Source: Mycobacterium florentinum
GTDB lineage: Bacteria; Actinomycetota; Actinomycetes; Mycobacteriales; Mycobacteriaceae
DNA length: 64,000 bases
Assembly (NCBI RefSeq): GCF_010730355.1
Contig: NZ_AP022576.1
Span: forward strand, 372,001 to 436,000
Reading direction: 5' to 3'
Shown: piece after piece, positions 9,633-17,442 of the stretch
Numbering within the stretch: position 1 is the stretch's first letter
Layout: each line of letters opens with the position of its first letter
Made by a program: the position numbers and the translations under genes
The notes under the pieces: generated by a model
Database searches by the model: none
Told to the model about the DNA's origin: nothing
Seen by the model: only the letters and a program-made list of their open reading frames with translations

Positions 9633-10574
9633 TCAGTGTGGTTGATCTTCGGCCGGTGCGGCCAGGGCGGCCCAGAGGTGGTCGCGCTGGCTGGCGAAGA
9701 AATTCACCGAGATCGGCGCCTTGTCGACGATGTGGTCGAACGCGTGGAACGCGCCGGGCGCGATCTCCTCGTGGACCGGCACGCCTGCCTCGCGCAGGCG
9801 CCATGCATAGTCCAGACACTCCTGGTGGTAAAGATCCAACGTCCCGACCCCGATCCAGGCCGGAGCCAGCCCGGACAGATCCGGGCGGCGCCCCGGGGCC
9901 GCCTCGACCGGGTCTGCTCCGTTCAGGTACCACTGCCAGGCCAGTTGATTGTCCGTTTCGGTCCACATCAGGCGCTTGGGGCCATCGCGGTTTGCGCCCG
10001 TGCGATCGTCGAGCATCGGGTAGACCAGCATCTGATAGGCAAGCTTGACCTCGCCGCGGTCGTGCGCCCGCTGCGCCAATGCCGCCGCGAAATGTCCGCC
10101 GGCGCTTGCTCCGCCGACCGCGATTCGGTCCGGGTTTACCCACGGTTGGCCCGCCAGCCAGAGCAGCGCCGCATAACAGTCTTCGAGCGGTGTCGGGTAT
10201 GGGTGCTCGGGTGCAAGTCGATGTTCGACGGCCGCAATTGCGATGCCGGTCAGCCGAGATAGCTTGCGGCAGAACTTATCGTCCTGAACGGCGGTGCCCA
10301 TGATGGTGCCGCCGCCATGGATCCACAGCAGCGCGGGTGCCCGCGCGGGGAGGCCGGCTGGACGGTGCATGCGAACCTTGACGTGTTCGTTGACCGCGAC
10401 CACCGGGACATCGCGGAGCCGGCCGGCGTTGCCGAGCGCCAGCATGATGGCCCGTTGGACCTTGTAGCCGCGGTGCAGGGCGTATCCCCGGGGCAGAAAG
10501 CGGGCCACCTTACGCAGATCGGGATCCAGCGCCTGCGGCGAGGTGAAGGCATTCTCGGGCAACGCGTTTGCCAT
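9633..10574 (-). CDS. HSL-family alpha/beta hydrolase (lipase/esterase)
   Basis: A 313-residue hormone-sensitive-lipase-family esterase. The oxyanion motif HGGG is at 86-89, the nucleophile elbow GASAGG has S157, followed by a D in GTLDLYH and a H in GAFHAFDH. Mycobacteria have many Lip paralogues of this type acting on short- to medium-chain acyl esters; substrate cannot be told. No signal peptide is visible. It stands alone between tetR and the alkylation-repair operon. Confidence 0.85.
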   Translation of the reverse strand: MANALPENAFTSPQALDPDLRKVARFLPRGYALHRGYKVQRAIMLALGNAGRLRDVPVVAVNEHVKVRMHRPAGLPARAPALLWIHGGGTIMGTAVQDDKFCRKLSRLTGIAIAAVEHRLAPEHPYPTPLEDCYAALLWLAGQPWVNPDRIAVGGASAGGHFAAALAQRAHDRGEVKLAYQMLVYPMLDDRTGANRDGPKRLMWTETDNQLAWQWYLNGADPVEAAPGRRPDLSGLAPAWIGVGTLDLYHQECLDYAWRLREAGVPVHEEIAPGAFHAFDHIVDKAPISVNFFASQRDHLWAALAAPAEDQPH

Positions 10575-10646
10575 GACTGTTCTCTGTTCCCTTATGCCGG
10601 CAGGCCAACTTGACCATACACAGCGAGAACACTGTCGATGCCACGG

Positions 10647-11267
10647 TCATCGGGCAGAGTCGTCAATCTGAACGGGGTATCCGGCACGCAAGATCCGCGT
10701 CGTGGACAGCGGGGTCAGCACCGTGGCCTCGCCGATTGCCGGGCGAAGTACCTTGTGCCGATAGGAGTTGTCCGGACCCCAGAGCGCGAGGTGGTCACCG
10801 ACGACGGCGGCCGGTCCGGAATCGGTGGCGACGAACACTCCGTTGGGCAGGTCGCTCCAGGCGGCGCGGTGGCCGGCCTTGTCCATCCGTTCGCGGTGCA
10901 GCCGAGCGTCGATGTCTTTAGCGTAAAGTGTTGTCCCACCGTATATCTCGAACCACAACGATCGGTAGGTCTGGTAGTCGTGGTGTCGGCATTCGCCACA
11001 TGGGCGATGTCCGGCAGCCAACGCGACCGCCTCGTCGAGGAAGAACAGCGGCGTGTAGCGGTTCGGTTCCCACTGCGCGACTGTGCGGCCCCGGAACGAC
11101 AGCACACAGGTGATCCAGGTCTGGTGTTGGTGGTTGCGAACGACCGCGCGGGTGCCGCGCCCTTCGTGCAAACGGCCACGGTTGCCCATCCAGGCGCCCC
11201 GGCCCGCAACGGCGATGATCTCGCCCAGTGGTGAGACGCGGTTGCACGCCGGCCCTTCCGTCGTCAT
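10647..11267 (-). CDS. Uncharacterised protein with Ada-like zinc half-motif (PCGEC)
   Basis: A 206-residue protein I do not recognise as a named family. Residues 75-94, roughly FFLDEAVALAAGHRPCGECR, resemble the second half of the Ada metal-binding domain (E. coli Ada: EALAAGFRPCKRC). C90 and C93 form the CxxC, C54 lies 36 residues earlier, and His-rich stretches flank it (HQH, RHHD). The expected first CxxxC pair is missing, so this is partial similarity only. Its ATG overlaps the ogt stop by 4 bases, making it the third gene of a sigma-ogt operon. That supports a role in alkylation sensing or repair but does not prove it. Confidence 0.7.
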   Translation of the reverse strand: MTTEGPACNRVSPLGEIIAVAGRGAWMGNRGRLHEGRGTRAVVRNHQHQTWITCVLSFRGRTVAQWEPNRYTPLFFLDEAVALAAGHRPCGECRHHDYQTYRSLWFEIYGGTTLYAKDIDARLHRERMDKAGHRAAWSDLPNGVFVATDSGPAAVVGDHLALWGPDNSYRHKVLRPAIGEATVLTPLSTTRILRAGYPVQIDDSAR

Positions 11268-11866
11268 CTCTCCCGCTCAAGATCGAGCAGCACCCGTTTG
11301 GCGTCGGGCCCGCCTCGATAGGCGCCGACGGTTCCGTCGGATCGGATCACCCGATGACAGGGCACGACGATGGGGATCGGGTTTGTTGCGCATGCGGTTC
11401 CCACGGCGCGTACCGCCTTGGGGGAGCCGGCCAGTCGCGCCAGCGCCGCGTAGCTCGCCGTGGCGCCGTAGCTGATCTCCGTATTGAGGCGTTCGAGGAC
11501 CGTGCGCCGAAACCCTTGCGACAGCGTCCAGTCCAGCGCAACGTCGAAGCTGTGCCGGCGGCCGGCAAAGTATTCGTCGAGCTGACGCGCGATCGGATCC
11601 AGCCGCATCGGCGCCTCGAGCATCCGCGGGCTGATCCGCTCGGAGAGCGCCAGCAGCACGCCGTCCCGATCCTCGTTCGCGAAGGCCACCCGTACCAGTC
11701 CGAGCGGGGTGGCCGCCAGCAGCAGCGGCCCGACGGCGGAGTCCACTGTGCGGTAGGCGATGTCGAGCAGGTCGCCGGCCGCGGCGTCCCTTTCCAAGCG
11801 GGCGTGCAGGCGTTGCAGCTGGTCCGGGTCGACGGGGTAGTGGTGGGCGAGGTCAGTCGGGGTCAT
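11264..11866 (-). CDS. ogt: O6-methylguanine-DNA methyltransferase family (Ogt), copy 1
   Basis: A 200-residue suicidal alkyltransferase. The active-site motif is IVVPCHRVI with acceptor C170, preceded by the DNA-binding ATASYAALARLAGSPKAVRAVG helix region and followed by GAYRGG. It has a 35-residue N-terminal extension not usual for Ogt but no Ada zinc domain. ATG 11866 has AAAGGAG and starts 2 bases after the sigma-factor stop; its own stop overlaps the next start. The arrangement sigma factor, Ogt and Ada-motif protein looks like a split adaptive-response unit. Confidence 0.9.
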   Translation of the reverse strand: MTPTDLAHHYPVDPDQLQRLHARLERDAAAGDLLDIAYRTVDSAVGPLLLAATPLGLVRVAFANEDRDGVLLALSERISPRMLEAPMRLDPIARQLDEYFAGRRHSFDVALDWTLSQGFRRTVLERLNTEISYGATASYAALARLAGSPKAVRAVGTACATNPIPIVVPCHRVIRSDGTVGAYRGGPDAKRVLLDLERER

Positions 11867-11868
11867 GG

Positions 11869-12363
11869 TCACTCCTTTGCAGTGAGGGGATAGGTGCGCC
11901 GCAGGGTGGCGATGCCATCGGCCGCGGCGCGCCGGGCAGCGGCAACGCTGCTGTCGAGGATCGTGGCGATCTCCGCGTAGGGCAGGCCCGCCAGATAGTG
12001 GTAGGCCACGGCCTGGCGCTGCTTGGGTGGCAGCGCGCCCACGGCCGTTTCGAGGTCGAGGTCGAGGCGATCGGGTCGTGCCCCGGCGGGGGAGTCGGGC
12101 GCATCCGCGACCGGGATGGCCCGTCGCGCTGCCGCGCGAGTGATGTCGATGGCCTTGCGGTGGGCGATGGTGACCAGCCACGCCTCGACGTTGGCGTCTC
12201 CCGGCAGTTGCGGGTAGGCCTTCAATGCCGCCAGGAAGGTGTCCGACCAGGCGTCGTCGGCATCGCTGTGGCCAACCACGGCGCGCACAACCCGCAACAC
12301 CATCGCGCCGTGCTGCGCCACGACAGCCTCGAAGGGCAACTTGACGTCCTGTGCGGCCTGCAC
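11869..12363 (-). CDS. ECF-like RNA polymerase sigma factor
   Basis: A 164-residue sigma-70-family protein. Region 2 covers about 12-75 (HSDADDAWSDTFLAALKAYP, then VEAWLVTIAHRKAID) and region 4 about 112-160 (LPPKQRQAVAYHYLAGLPYAEIA). The start is GTG 12363 with GGAGGAA eight bases upstream. No anti-sigma gene adjoins it; the downstream partner is ogt, two bases away. A sigma factor coupled to a DNA methyltransferase suggests that it transcribes alkylation-repair genes, possibly including the divergent ogt. Confidence 0.85.
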   Translation of the reverse strand: MQAAQDVKLPFEAVVAQHGAMVLRVVRAVVGHSDADDAWSDTFLAALKAYPQLPGDANVEAWLVTIAHRKAIDITRAAARRAIPVADAPDSPAGARPDRLDLDLETAVGALPPKQRQAVAYHYLAGLPYAEIATILDSSVAAARRAAADGIATLRRTYPLTAKE

Positions 12364-12488
12364 CGTGAGATTTCCTCCTGCTCCCTGATGTGAAGACGTC
12401 GGCGCATCGCGGAATGTGAGAAATCAATTCGCATCCCCATCTCACGCTTGTCGACCGTTCATCGTCTACCACCAAAGGAGGTTGAACG
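12364..12488. promoter_or_regulatory. Divergent promoter region of the alkylation-repair island
   Basis: These 125 bases separate the sigma-ogt operon from ogt copy 2 and must hold both promoters. GTGAGA occurs at 12365-12370 and 12416-12421, with its complement TCTCAC at 12440-12445, giving an inverted repeat with an 18-base spacer. ogt copy 2 has a strong AAAGGAGG before its ATG. No DosR, LexA or Zur-like site is evident. Confidence 0.5.
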
Positions 12489-13001
12489 ATGACAGCACGA
12501 CACACGGTGATCGACAGCCGGTTGGGTGAACTGACTTTGGTTGCCGACCAGGGCGCCCTGACGGGCGTGTATTTCCGGCATCATTGGCACCCGCCCACAG
12601 CTGAGACCCTCGGCGAGTACGTCGAACCGGCCGCCGATGAATTGTTCAGTCGCACCGGTGAACAGCTGCGGGAGTACCTCGCCGGAGAGCGCACCCAATT
12701 CGATCTTGCAATCGCGTTGGTGGGCGACCCGGTTCGACGCCGGATTTGGGATCGGCTTGTCGACATCGGCTACGGGCAGACGAAGACGTACGGATCGCTG
12801 GCCGCCGAATTGGCCGACGGCACCACCGCCTACGAAGTCGGTCAGGCCGTCGGACGCAATCCGCTGAGTATCGTGGTCCCGTGCCATCGGGTCGTCGGAA
12901 AAGACGGCGCGCTAACCGGTTACGCGGGCGGCCTGGAGCGCAAGCGATTCTTGTTGGATTTGGAGGAGCCGGCACCCGCAGTGGCTGGCAAGCTGTTCTG
13001 A
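12489..13001 (+). CDS. ogt: O6-methylguanine-DNA methyltransferase Ogt, copy 2
   Basis: A 170-residue canonical Ogt. C132 in SIVVPCHRVV is the methyl acceptor, followed by LTGYAGGLERKRFLLDLE; the helix region GQTKTYGSLAAEL precedes it. Its size is closer to M. tuberculosis Ogt (Rv1316c, 165 residues) than copy 1, so this is the likelier housekeeping orthologue. The strong AAAGGAGG site fixes ATG 12489. Its TGA overlaps the next ATG by one base, indicating translational coupling with the oxygenase. Confidence 0.93.
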   Translation: MTARHTVIDSRLGELTLVADQGALTGVYFRHHWHPPTAETLGEYVEPAADELFSRTGEQLREYLAGERTQFDLAIALVGDPVRRRIWDRLVDIGYGQTKTYGSLAAELADGTTAYEVGQAVGRNPLSIVVPCHRVVGKDGALTGYAGGLERKRFLLDLEEPAPAVAGKLF

Positions 13002-13714
13002 TGCCACCGAATTGGCGTAACCGCGTTGATGCCGCGGACTGGGAGGCGGTCACCGCCGACATGAACGATGTCGGCGGTGCTCTGCTCCCGGAGTTGATCA
13101 CGCCTGCCGAGTGCACCTCGGTGATCGAGCTATACGCCGACGACGGTCTGTTTCGGGCCGTCGTGGATATGGGCCAGCACCGTTACGGGCGAGGCGAGTA
13201 TCGGTACTTCAAACAGCCCTACCCACGTCCTATCGAGGACTTGAAACTGGCGTTGTACCCACGGCTGTTGCCGATCGCCCGCGACTGGTGGACGAAGCTC
13301 GGGCGGGAAGCCCCCTGGCCCGACACACTCGACGAATGGCTGGACATGTGCCATCGCGCCGGCCAGACCAAGCCGACGGCCTTGATGCTCGAATACGGCC
13401 CGGGTGATTGGAACGCGCTGCATCGAGACCTCTACGGGGACCTCATCTTTCCGCTGCAGGTCGTCATCAATCTCAACCAGCCGGGCGTGGCGCACACCGG
13501 AGGTGAGTTCCTGCTCGTCGAGCAACGGGCCCGGGCTCAGTCACGCGGGACGGTCACGACGCTGCCGCAAGGCCACGGCTACATCTTTACCACCAGAGAA
13601 CGGCCAGTCCGCTCGACCCGAGGATGGTCGGCGGCCTCGGTACGCCACGGTGTGTCCGCCGTCCGCTCCGGGCAGCGCTACGCGCTGGGTCTGATTTTCC
13701 ACGACGCGGCCTGA
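13001..13714 (+). CDS. 2OG-Fe(II) oxygenase, DNA-alkylation-repair type (PF09859-like)
   Basis: A 237-residue dioxygenase. The iron ligands are visible as H141-x-D143 (ALHRDLYGD) and H216 (SVRHGVS), and R226 (GQRYALGLIFHDA) would bind 2-oxoglutarate. The overall pattern fits the family annotated as oxygenases acting on damaged DNA, distinct from classical AlkB. Coupling to ogt by a 1-base overlap supports a repair role: one enzyme removes alkyl groups by transfer, the other by oxidation. Substrate is inferred, not shown. Confidence 0.85.
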   Translation: MPPNWRNRVDAADWEAVTADMNDVGGALLPELITPAECTSVIELYADDGLFRAVVDMGQHRYGRGEYRYFKQPYPRPIEDLKLALYPRLLPIARDWWTKLGREAPWPDTLDEWLDMCHRAGQTKPTALMLEYGPGDWNALHRDLYGDLIFPLQVVINLNQPGVAHTGGEFLLVEQRARAQSRGTVTTLPQGHGYIFTTRERPVRSTRGWSAASVRHGVSAVRSGQRYALGLIFHDAA

Positions 13715-13738
13715 CCCGTCGTCGCCGGCTGCGGCACG

Positions 13739-14413
13739 ATGGAAGTCATGGAGTTGTACGACGTCATGCGATCTACCCCCGCGGTACGCGAATTCACCGA
13801 CGATCCGTTTCCCGACGACGTTCTCGAGCGCATCCTCGATAACGCTCGCTTCTCGCCGACCGGTGGTAACCGGCAGGGCGTGCGGGTCATCGTGCTACGT
13901 GATCCGGAGACGCGGTCCGCGTTGGCGGATCTCGGGCTCACCGCGGCCCGTCGCTATACGGCGCAGTTGGCCAACGGCGAGTCGCCATGGAATCCGTTGC
14001 AGCCGACGGGCTTAGATCCAGCCACGATTGCGGCGGCGGAGCCGGCCGCGCAGATGTCGGCGCCGTTTCGTGAGGCGCCGGTGGTGCTGGCAATCCTGTT
14101 GAACCTTGCCGTTGTCGCCGCCACCGATCAGGATCTCGATCGCATCGCGGTGGTACCCGGCGCTTCGGTGTACCCGTTCGTGTGGAATGTGTTGCTGGCG
14201 GCGCGCAATGAAGGCTATGGCGGAGTGCTGACCACGATGATTGCCGCCGAAGAGCCGCGGGCAAAAGATATTCTCGGCGTACCCGACACATTTGCCATCG
14301 CCGCGTTGGTACCGCTGGGCAAGCCCCTGCGACAGGTGACGAAATTGCGCCGACGACCGGTCTCCGAGTTCGTCACTTCGGACCGGTTCGACGGGGCGCC
14401 CTTCGGCGGCTAG
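13739..14413 (+). CDS. Nitroreductase-family protein
   Basis: A 224-residue FMN-dependent nitroreductase fold: RSTPAVREFTDDPFPDDVLERIL at the N-terminus (RxxR(E)F type), FSPTGGNRQGVRVIVL around 40-55, and GYGGVLTTMI near 160. ATG 13739 is used; ATG 13748 is an alternative. It starts 24 bases after the oxygenase gene on the same strand and may be in that operon. It reduces unknown nitro/quinone substrates with NAD(P)H. It resembles neither Rv3131 nor Acg closely. Confidence 0.85.
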   Translation: MEVMELYDVMRSTPAVREFTDDPFPDDVLERILDNARFSPTGGNRQGVRVIVLRDPETRSALADLGLTAARRYTAQLANGESPWNPLQPTGLDPATIAAAEPAAQMSAPFREAPVVLAILLNLAVVAATDQDLDRIAVVPGASVYPFVWNVLLAARNEGYGGVLTTMIAAEEPRAKDILGVPDTFAIAALVPLGKPLRQVTKLRRRPVSEFVTSDRFDGAPFGG

Positions 14414-14425
14414 CCGGTTGTCCCC

Positions 14426-14872
14426 TTAAGCGAACGGGCAACCGGGATTTGGTGCATCCTCGGCGGCTGGTTTGCCCACCGGCTGGATGTAGATGACTTC
14501 CAGGATCAGCGGCATGGTGCCGAGGTTTCGACCGAGATGCACGTGGTCGGGGCCAGCGGGTTCGATGACGGGATCGCCCGGGTTGTAGACGCCGTCAACC
14601 GAGCAATCGGCGGAGTAATGGGTGAGAGTGCCCTGTTTGATTGCTCCGACGAGCGTGCCATCGTGCCAGTGCCAACCGGTGCTGCCGCCCGGGCCGACGG
14701 TGATGTCGCGCACGATGAAATCGCGTCCTTCTTGCGACGATTGGGTCTCTTGAGCCGAGTTCACTCCGCTGCCGGGCGTCGCGGCGCTCCGCGCGGGCGG
14801 TAAAGCGATTGAAAGTAACAGCAGAAGTGCGACAAGTCCTATGCGGCGTCCACGCATCGCTGTGACCCCCAC
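14426..14872 (-). CDS. Secreted cupin-domain protein
   Basis: A 148-residue protein with a cleavable signal (MRGRRIGLVALLLLLSIALP, then AxA) and a single cupin: GWHWHDGTLVGAIKQG holds the His metal ligands and PGDPVIEPAGPDHVHLGRN the second motif. It is probably an extracytoplasmic metal-binding protein of unknown substrate. The ORF starts at 14872; ATG five codons later is equally good. It is 23 bases downstream of a SigH-like sigma gene and could be co-transcribed with it. Confidence 0.75.
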   Translation of the reverse strand: MGVTAMRGRRIGLVALLLLLSIALPPARSAATPGSGVNSAQETQSSQEGRDFIVRDITVGPGGSTGWHWHDGTLVGAIKQGTLTHYSADCSVDGVYNPGDPVIEPAGPDHVHLGRNLGTMPLILEVIYIQPVGKPAAEDAPNPGCPFA

Positions 14873-14895
14873 CCTTAGGCTGATCCTCCGTGCTA

Positions 14896-15528
14896 TTAGG
14901 CTGCGGCTATCACCGCATCGTCTTCGCGGATGTATCGCTGTTCAATAGCAAAGTCCAGCAGCAACTTCCGCATGTTCTTGCGGCCGCGATGGATGCGAGA
15001 CATGACTGAACCCAGTGGTATGTGCAGGATCTCGCCGATTTCCTTGTATCGGAAGCCTTCAACATCGGCGTAGTAGACGGCCAGCTGCTGCGATTCGGGT
15101 AGCTGCTGGAGTGCCTGGCGAACCTCCGGGTCGCCGATCGAATCGAGCACCTCCGCCTCGGCCGACAATCGTCCCGCGGTCGACTGCGGGGGTCCCGCGG
15201 TCGACTGCGGGGGCCCGGCCGGAATCAGAAAGTCGCTGACGTCGCCGGCCAACCACTCCGCCGGGCGACGTTTCGCGGTGCGGTAGTGATTGATTCGCGT
15301 GTGGTTCATGATCGTGAAGAGCCAGGCGCGCAGGTTTGTGCCTTCCTTGAAGGACCCAAATCCGACATAGGCCTTGATCATCGTCTCTTGGACGAGGTCT
15401 TCGGCGTCTGCGTGGCTTTGGCTATACCTGCGTGCCGCACGGAATAGCTGATCGCGCAACGGTATGACGTCGCGTTCGAATCGCGCTGCAAGATCATCGA
15501 GATGCGGGCTCGGCGGGGACTGCGACAT
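14896..15528 (-). CDS. SigH/SigE-like ECF sigma factor
   Basis: A 210-residue sigma factor from ATG 15528 (an upstream in-frame ATG exists at 15600). Region 2 has ARFERDVIPLRDQLFRAARRY, DAEDLVQETMIKAY and NLRAWLFTIMNHTRINHYR-like residues; region 4 has LPESQQLAVYYADVEGFRYKEIGEIL and GSVMSRIHRGRK. It closely follows M. tuberculosis SigH. The linker has a duplicated PPQSTAG heptapeptide. No RshA-like zinc anti-sigma gene is next to it, unlike sigH itself, so it is probably a paralogue controlled differently. Confidence 0.88.
   Translation of the reverse strand: MSQSPPSPHLDDLAARFERDVIPLRDQLFRAARRYSQSHADAEDLVQETMIKAYVGFGSFKEGTNLRAWLFTIMNHTRINHYRTAKRRPAEWLAGDVSDFLIPAGPPQSTAGPPQSTAGRLSAEAEVLDSIGDPEVRQALQQLPESQQLAVYYADVEGFRYKEIGEILHIPLGSVMSRIHRGRKNMRKLLLDFAIEQRYIREDDAVIAAA
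15172..15213. repeat. In-frame 21-bp tandem duplication in sigma-factor linker
   Basis: Two perfect adjacent 21-bp units, each starting TCCCGCGGTCGACTGCGG, encode repeated PPQSTAG in the linker between sigma regions 2 and 4. Being a multiple of three, the repeat can expand or contract without a frameshift. Confidence 0.9.
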
Positions 15529-15655
15529 GATCGTCAACCTCGTAATCTTTGCGCTCGGTTGTGTCTCTTCATCAGAGCAACGAAGCATCATCGTGTCCAA
15601 TGAATGGTTCTGATCCGAGCCATCAAAATTAGAGATGAGCGTCGTGAAACGCTGA

Positions 15656-16573
15656 TCAGGACGATTGGCTTGTCGAGCGATTTCGGGGTCGCGGCGCCGA
15701 CGCGAGGATCAACTCGGCGAGTTTGGCGGCGGCCGGGGAGATCTGCGCTGGTCCGCCCATCGCGAGGTAGATCGGCCACACGATCTCCGGCTGCAACGGC
15801 ACGGCGCGGAGGTCCGGAAAACGGCTGACGTCGCTGGCGGGCATGAACATGGTGCCCAATCCGTGCTGGACCAGACTGGATGCGACCCCGTCGTTGACCG
15901 CCGCTTCGTACCGGGTGCGCGCCGTGATGCCGGCTGCGGTGAAGGCGTTCTCGACGACGCGGCGCAGGCCGAATTCAGCAGGGAAGCCGATCAGGTTCTC
16001 CTGGGCAAGCTCAATGATGCCGACGCGGTCGCGCTGCGCTAAATGATGATCGGGCCGACAGACGAAGAACATCGGCTCCTCAGCCAGGAGTCGCATGTCA
16101 ATCCCGGTCGGGAAGCGGTCCGGAGCGGAAATGAAGGCAAGGTCGAGCGAGCCGTTGGCAATCGCCGACAGGTGCGGCATGGAACCCGACGTGCTCAGCC
16201 GCAGAATGATCTGGACGAACGGATAGGTGCGGTGAAATTCGCCCAATGCCCGTGGGACATCCAGCGCCCCAAACGATATGAGTGAACCCACCTCGACGGT
16301 CCCGGAGAGCTCGCCGAGGTAGTCACTGACCGAATCCTTGGCGAGTCGGGCGCTGTGAATGATGCGGCGCGCATGCTCGCGAAACAACTCACCGGCCGGG
16401 GTCAATTTGATCTGCTGCTTGGATCGGTTGAACAGTTCGACGCCGAGTTCCCTCTCCAGCTTGCTCACTGACGTGGACAGCGCGGACTGAACGACGTGCA
16501 CCCGTTGCGCCGCGCGCGAAAAGTTCATTTCGTCTGCCACAGCAATGAAGTACTCGAGCTGACGTAGTTCCAT
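15656..16573 (-). CDS. LysR-family transcriptional regulator
   Basis: A 305-residue LTTR. The wHTH is at 1-60 (MELRQLEYFIAVADEMNFSRAA, QSALSTSVSKLERELGVELF), followed by a two-lobe effector domain. The start at ATG 16573 gives the canonical N-terminus; the open frame to 16675 lacks support. It is divergent from a CMD-family gene about 210 bases away, the usual LysR-target layout, so that gene is its likely target. The effector is unknown. Confidence 0.88.
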   Translation of the reverse strand: MELRQLEYFIAVADEMNFSRAAQRVHVVQSALSTSVSKLERELGVELFNRSKQQIKLTPAGELFREHARRIIHSARLAKDSVSDYLGELSGTVEVGSLISFGALDVPRALGEFHRTYPFVQIILRLSTSGSMPHLSAIANGSLDLAFISAPDRFPTGIDMRLLAEEPMFFVCRPDHHLAQRDRVGIIELAQENLIGFPAEFGLRRVVENAFTAAGITARTRYEAAVNDGVASSLVQHGLGTMFMPASDVSRFPDLRAVPLQPEIVWPIYLAMGGPAQISPAAAKLAELILASAPRPRNRSTSQSS

Positions 16574-16785
16574 CCCGCACACCCTGTCAATGGAGTTGAG
16601 GAACATGTCAGTAGGCGCACCAATGGACCTGATGCGCGCATGCTCCATCGAGATGTAACACCCGTCACGCCACATTGTGTGCGCTGCCGGCGTATAACGG
16701 ATTCACGGCGACGCGATCATTGCCAGTGATCGCCGCAATGGCGATACTTCAGGGGCCCAGACACGTGCGCAGAGGAGACGTTGAA

Positions 16786-17364
16786 GTGACACGAATCGCC
16801 CCGTCCGCCGCCTTTGCCGCGGTGCCGATTGAAGACCTCGGTCAAGGGGATCGGATAAATCTCGGCGTTGCCTCCATCGTCAGTCGCCTGCCGGCGGCGG
16901 CCGAGGCGCTGGGCGCGTTGACCGCCGCGCTTCGCACCAACGGGAGTCTGTCGCCCCGGCTGCTCGAATTGGTGCGACTGCGCATCGCATTTTTCAACCA
17001 GTGCCGAAGCTGCATCGCGGTCCGCTATCAAAGCGCCATCGACGACGGGCTCGACGAGGACGCGGTCTGCTCGCTGGAGCGACCGGCCGACGCGGACAAT
17101 CTCTCCGACGCCGAGCGATCGGCGCTTCGCTTCGCCGAGCTGTTCGCGACCAACCATCTCGCCATCGACGATGCGGTCTACGACGAATTGCGCAAGCACT
17201 TCAGCGAGGACGAGCTCGTGGAGCTCGGCCTGCACTGCGCCATAGCTCTGGGAGTCGGGCGGCTCTCCGCGACGTGGGACGTCAGTGATGATCTGCCCGA
17301 ATCGAACGGTTCGTCCGAGCGTCTGGCGCCGTGGAACTCGGCGTCGGTTGTCGCGACGGGCTAG
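16786..17364 (+). CDS. Carboxymuconolactone decarboxylase / AhpD-like protein
   Basis: A 192-residue all-helical CMD-fold protein. The redox motif CRSC in FFNQCRSCIAVRYQSAIDDGL is the AhpD-type CxxC, which supports peroxidase or thiol-disulfide activity rather than decarboxylation. GTG 16786 has GAGGAGA seven bases upstream; a longer in-frame ORF from 16675 runs into the divergent promoter. Its neighbour is a divergent LysR regulator. Substrate is unknown. Confidence 0.8.
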   Translation: MTRIAPSAAFAAVPIEDLGQGDRINLGVASIVSRLPAAAEALGALTAALRTNGSLSPRLLELVRLRIAFFNQCRSCIAVRYQSAIDDGLDEDAVCSLERPADADNLSDAERSALRFAELFATNHLAIDDAVYDELRKHFSEDELVELGLHCAIALGVGRLSATWDVSDDLPESNGSSERLAPWNSASVVATG

Positions 17365-17386
17365 CCTGGGGGCCGGCCGCAGACAA

Positions 17387-17404
17387 CAAAACGTCACTGT
17401 GACG
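17387..17404 (-). repeat. Dispersed palindromic element, copy 1
   Basis: On the minus strand this reads CGTCACAGTGACGTTTTG. The 13-base core CGTCACAGTGACG is a palindrome around one central base. It lies in the convergent gap between the CMD and COG0523 genes. Identical copies are at 18643 and 18860. Confidence 0.85.
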
Positions 17405-17442
17405 TAATCCGTTGGAGTGCTGTACTTTTCAGTGTCAGGGAG

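Noticed and set aside
17387..17404. Reading the CGTCACAGTGACG palindrome as a bidirectional terminator between convergent genes
   Set aside because: A one-base loop cannot form the full hairpin, and identical copies occur where no gene ends.
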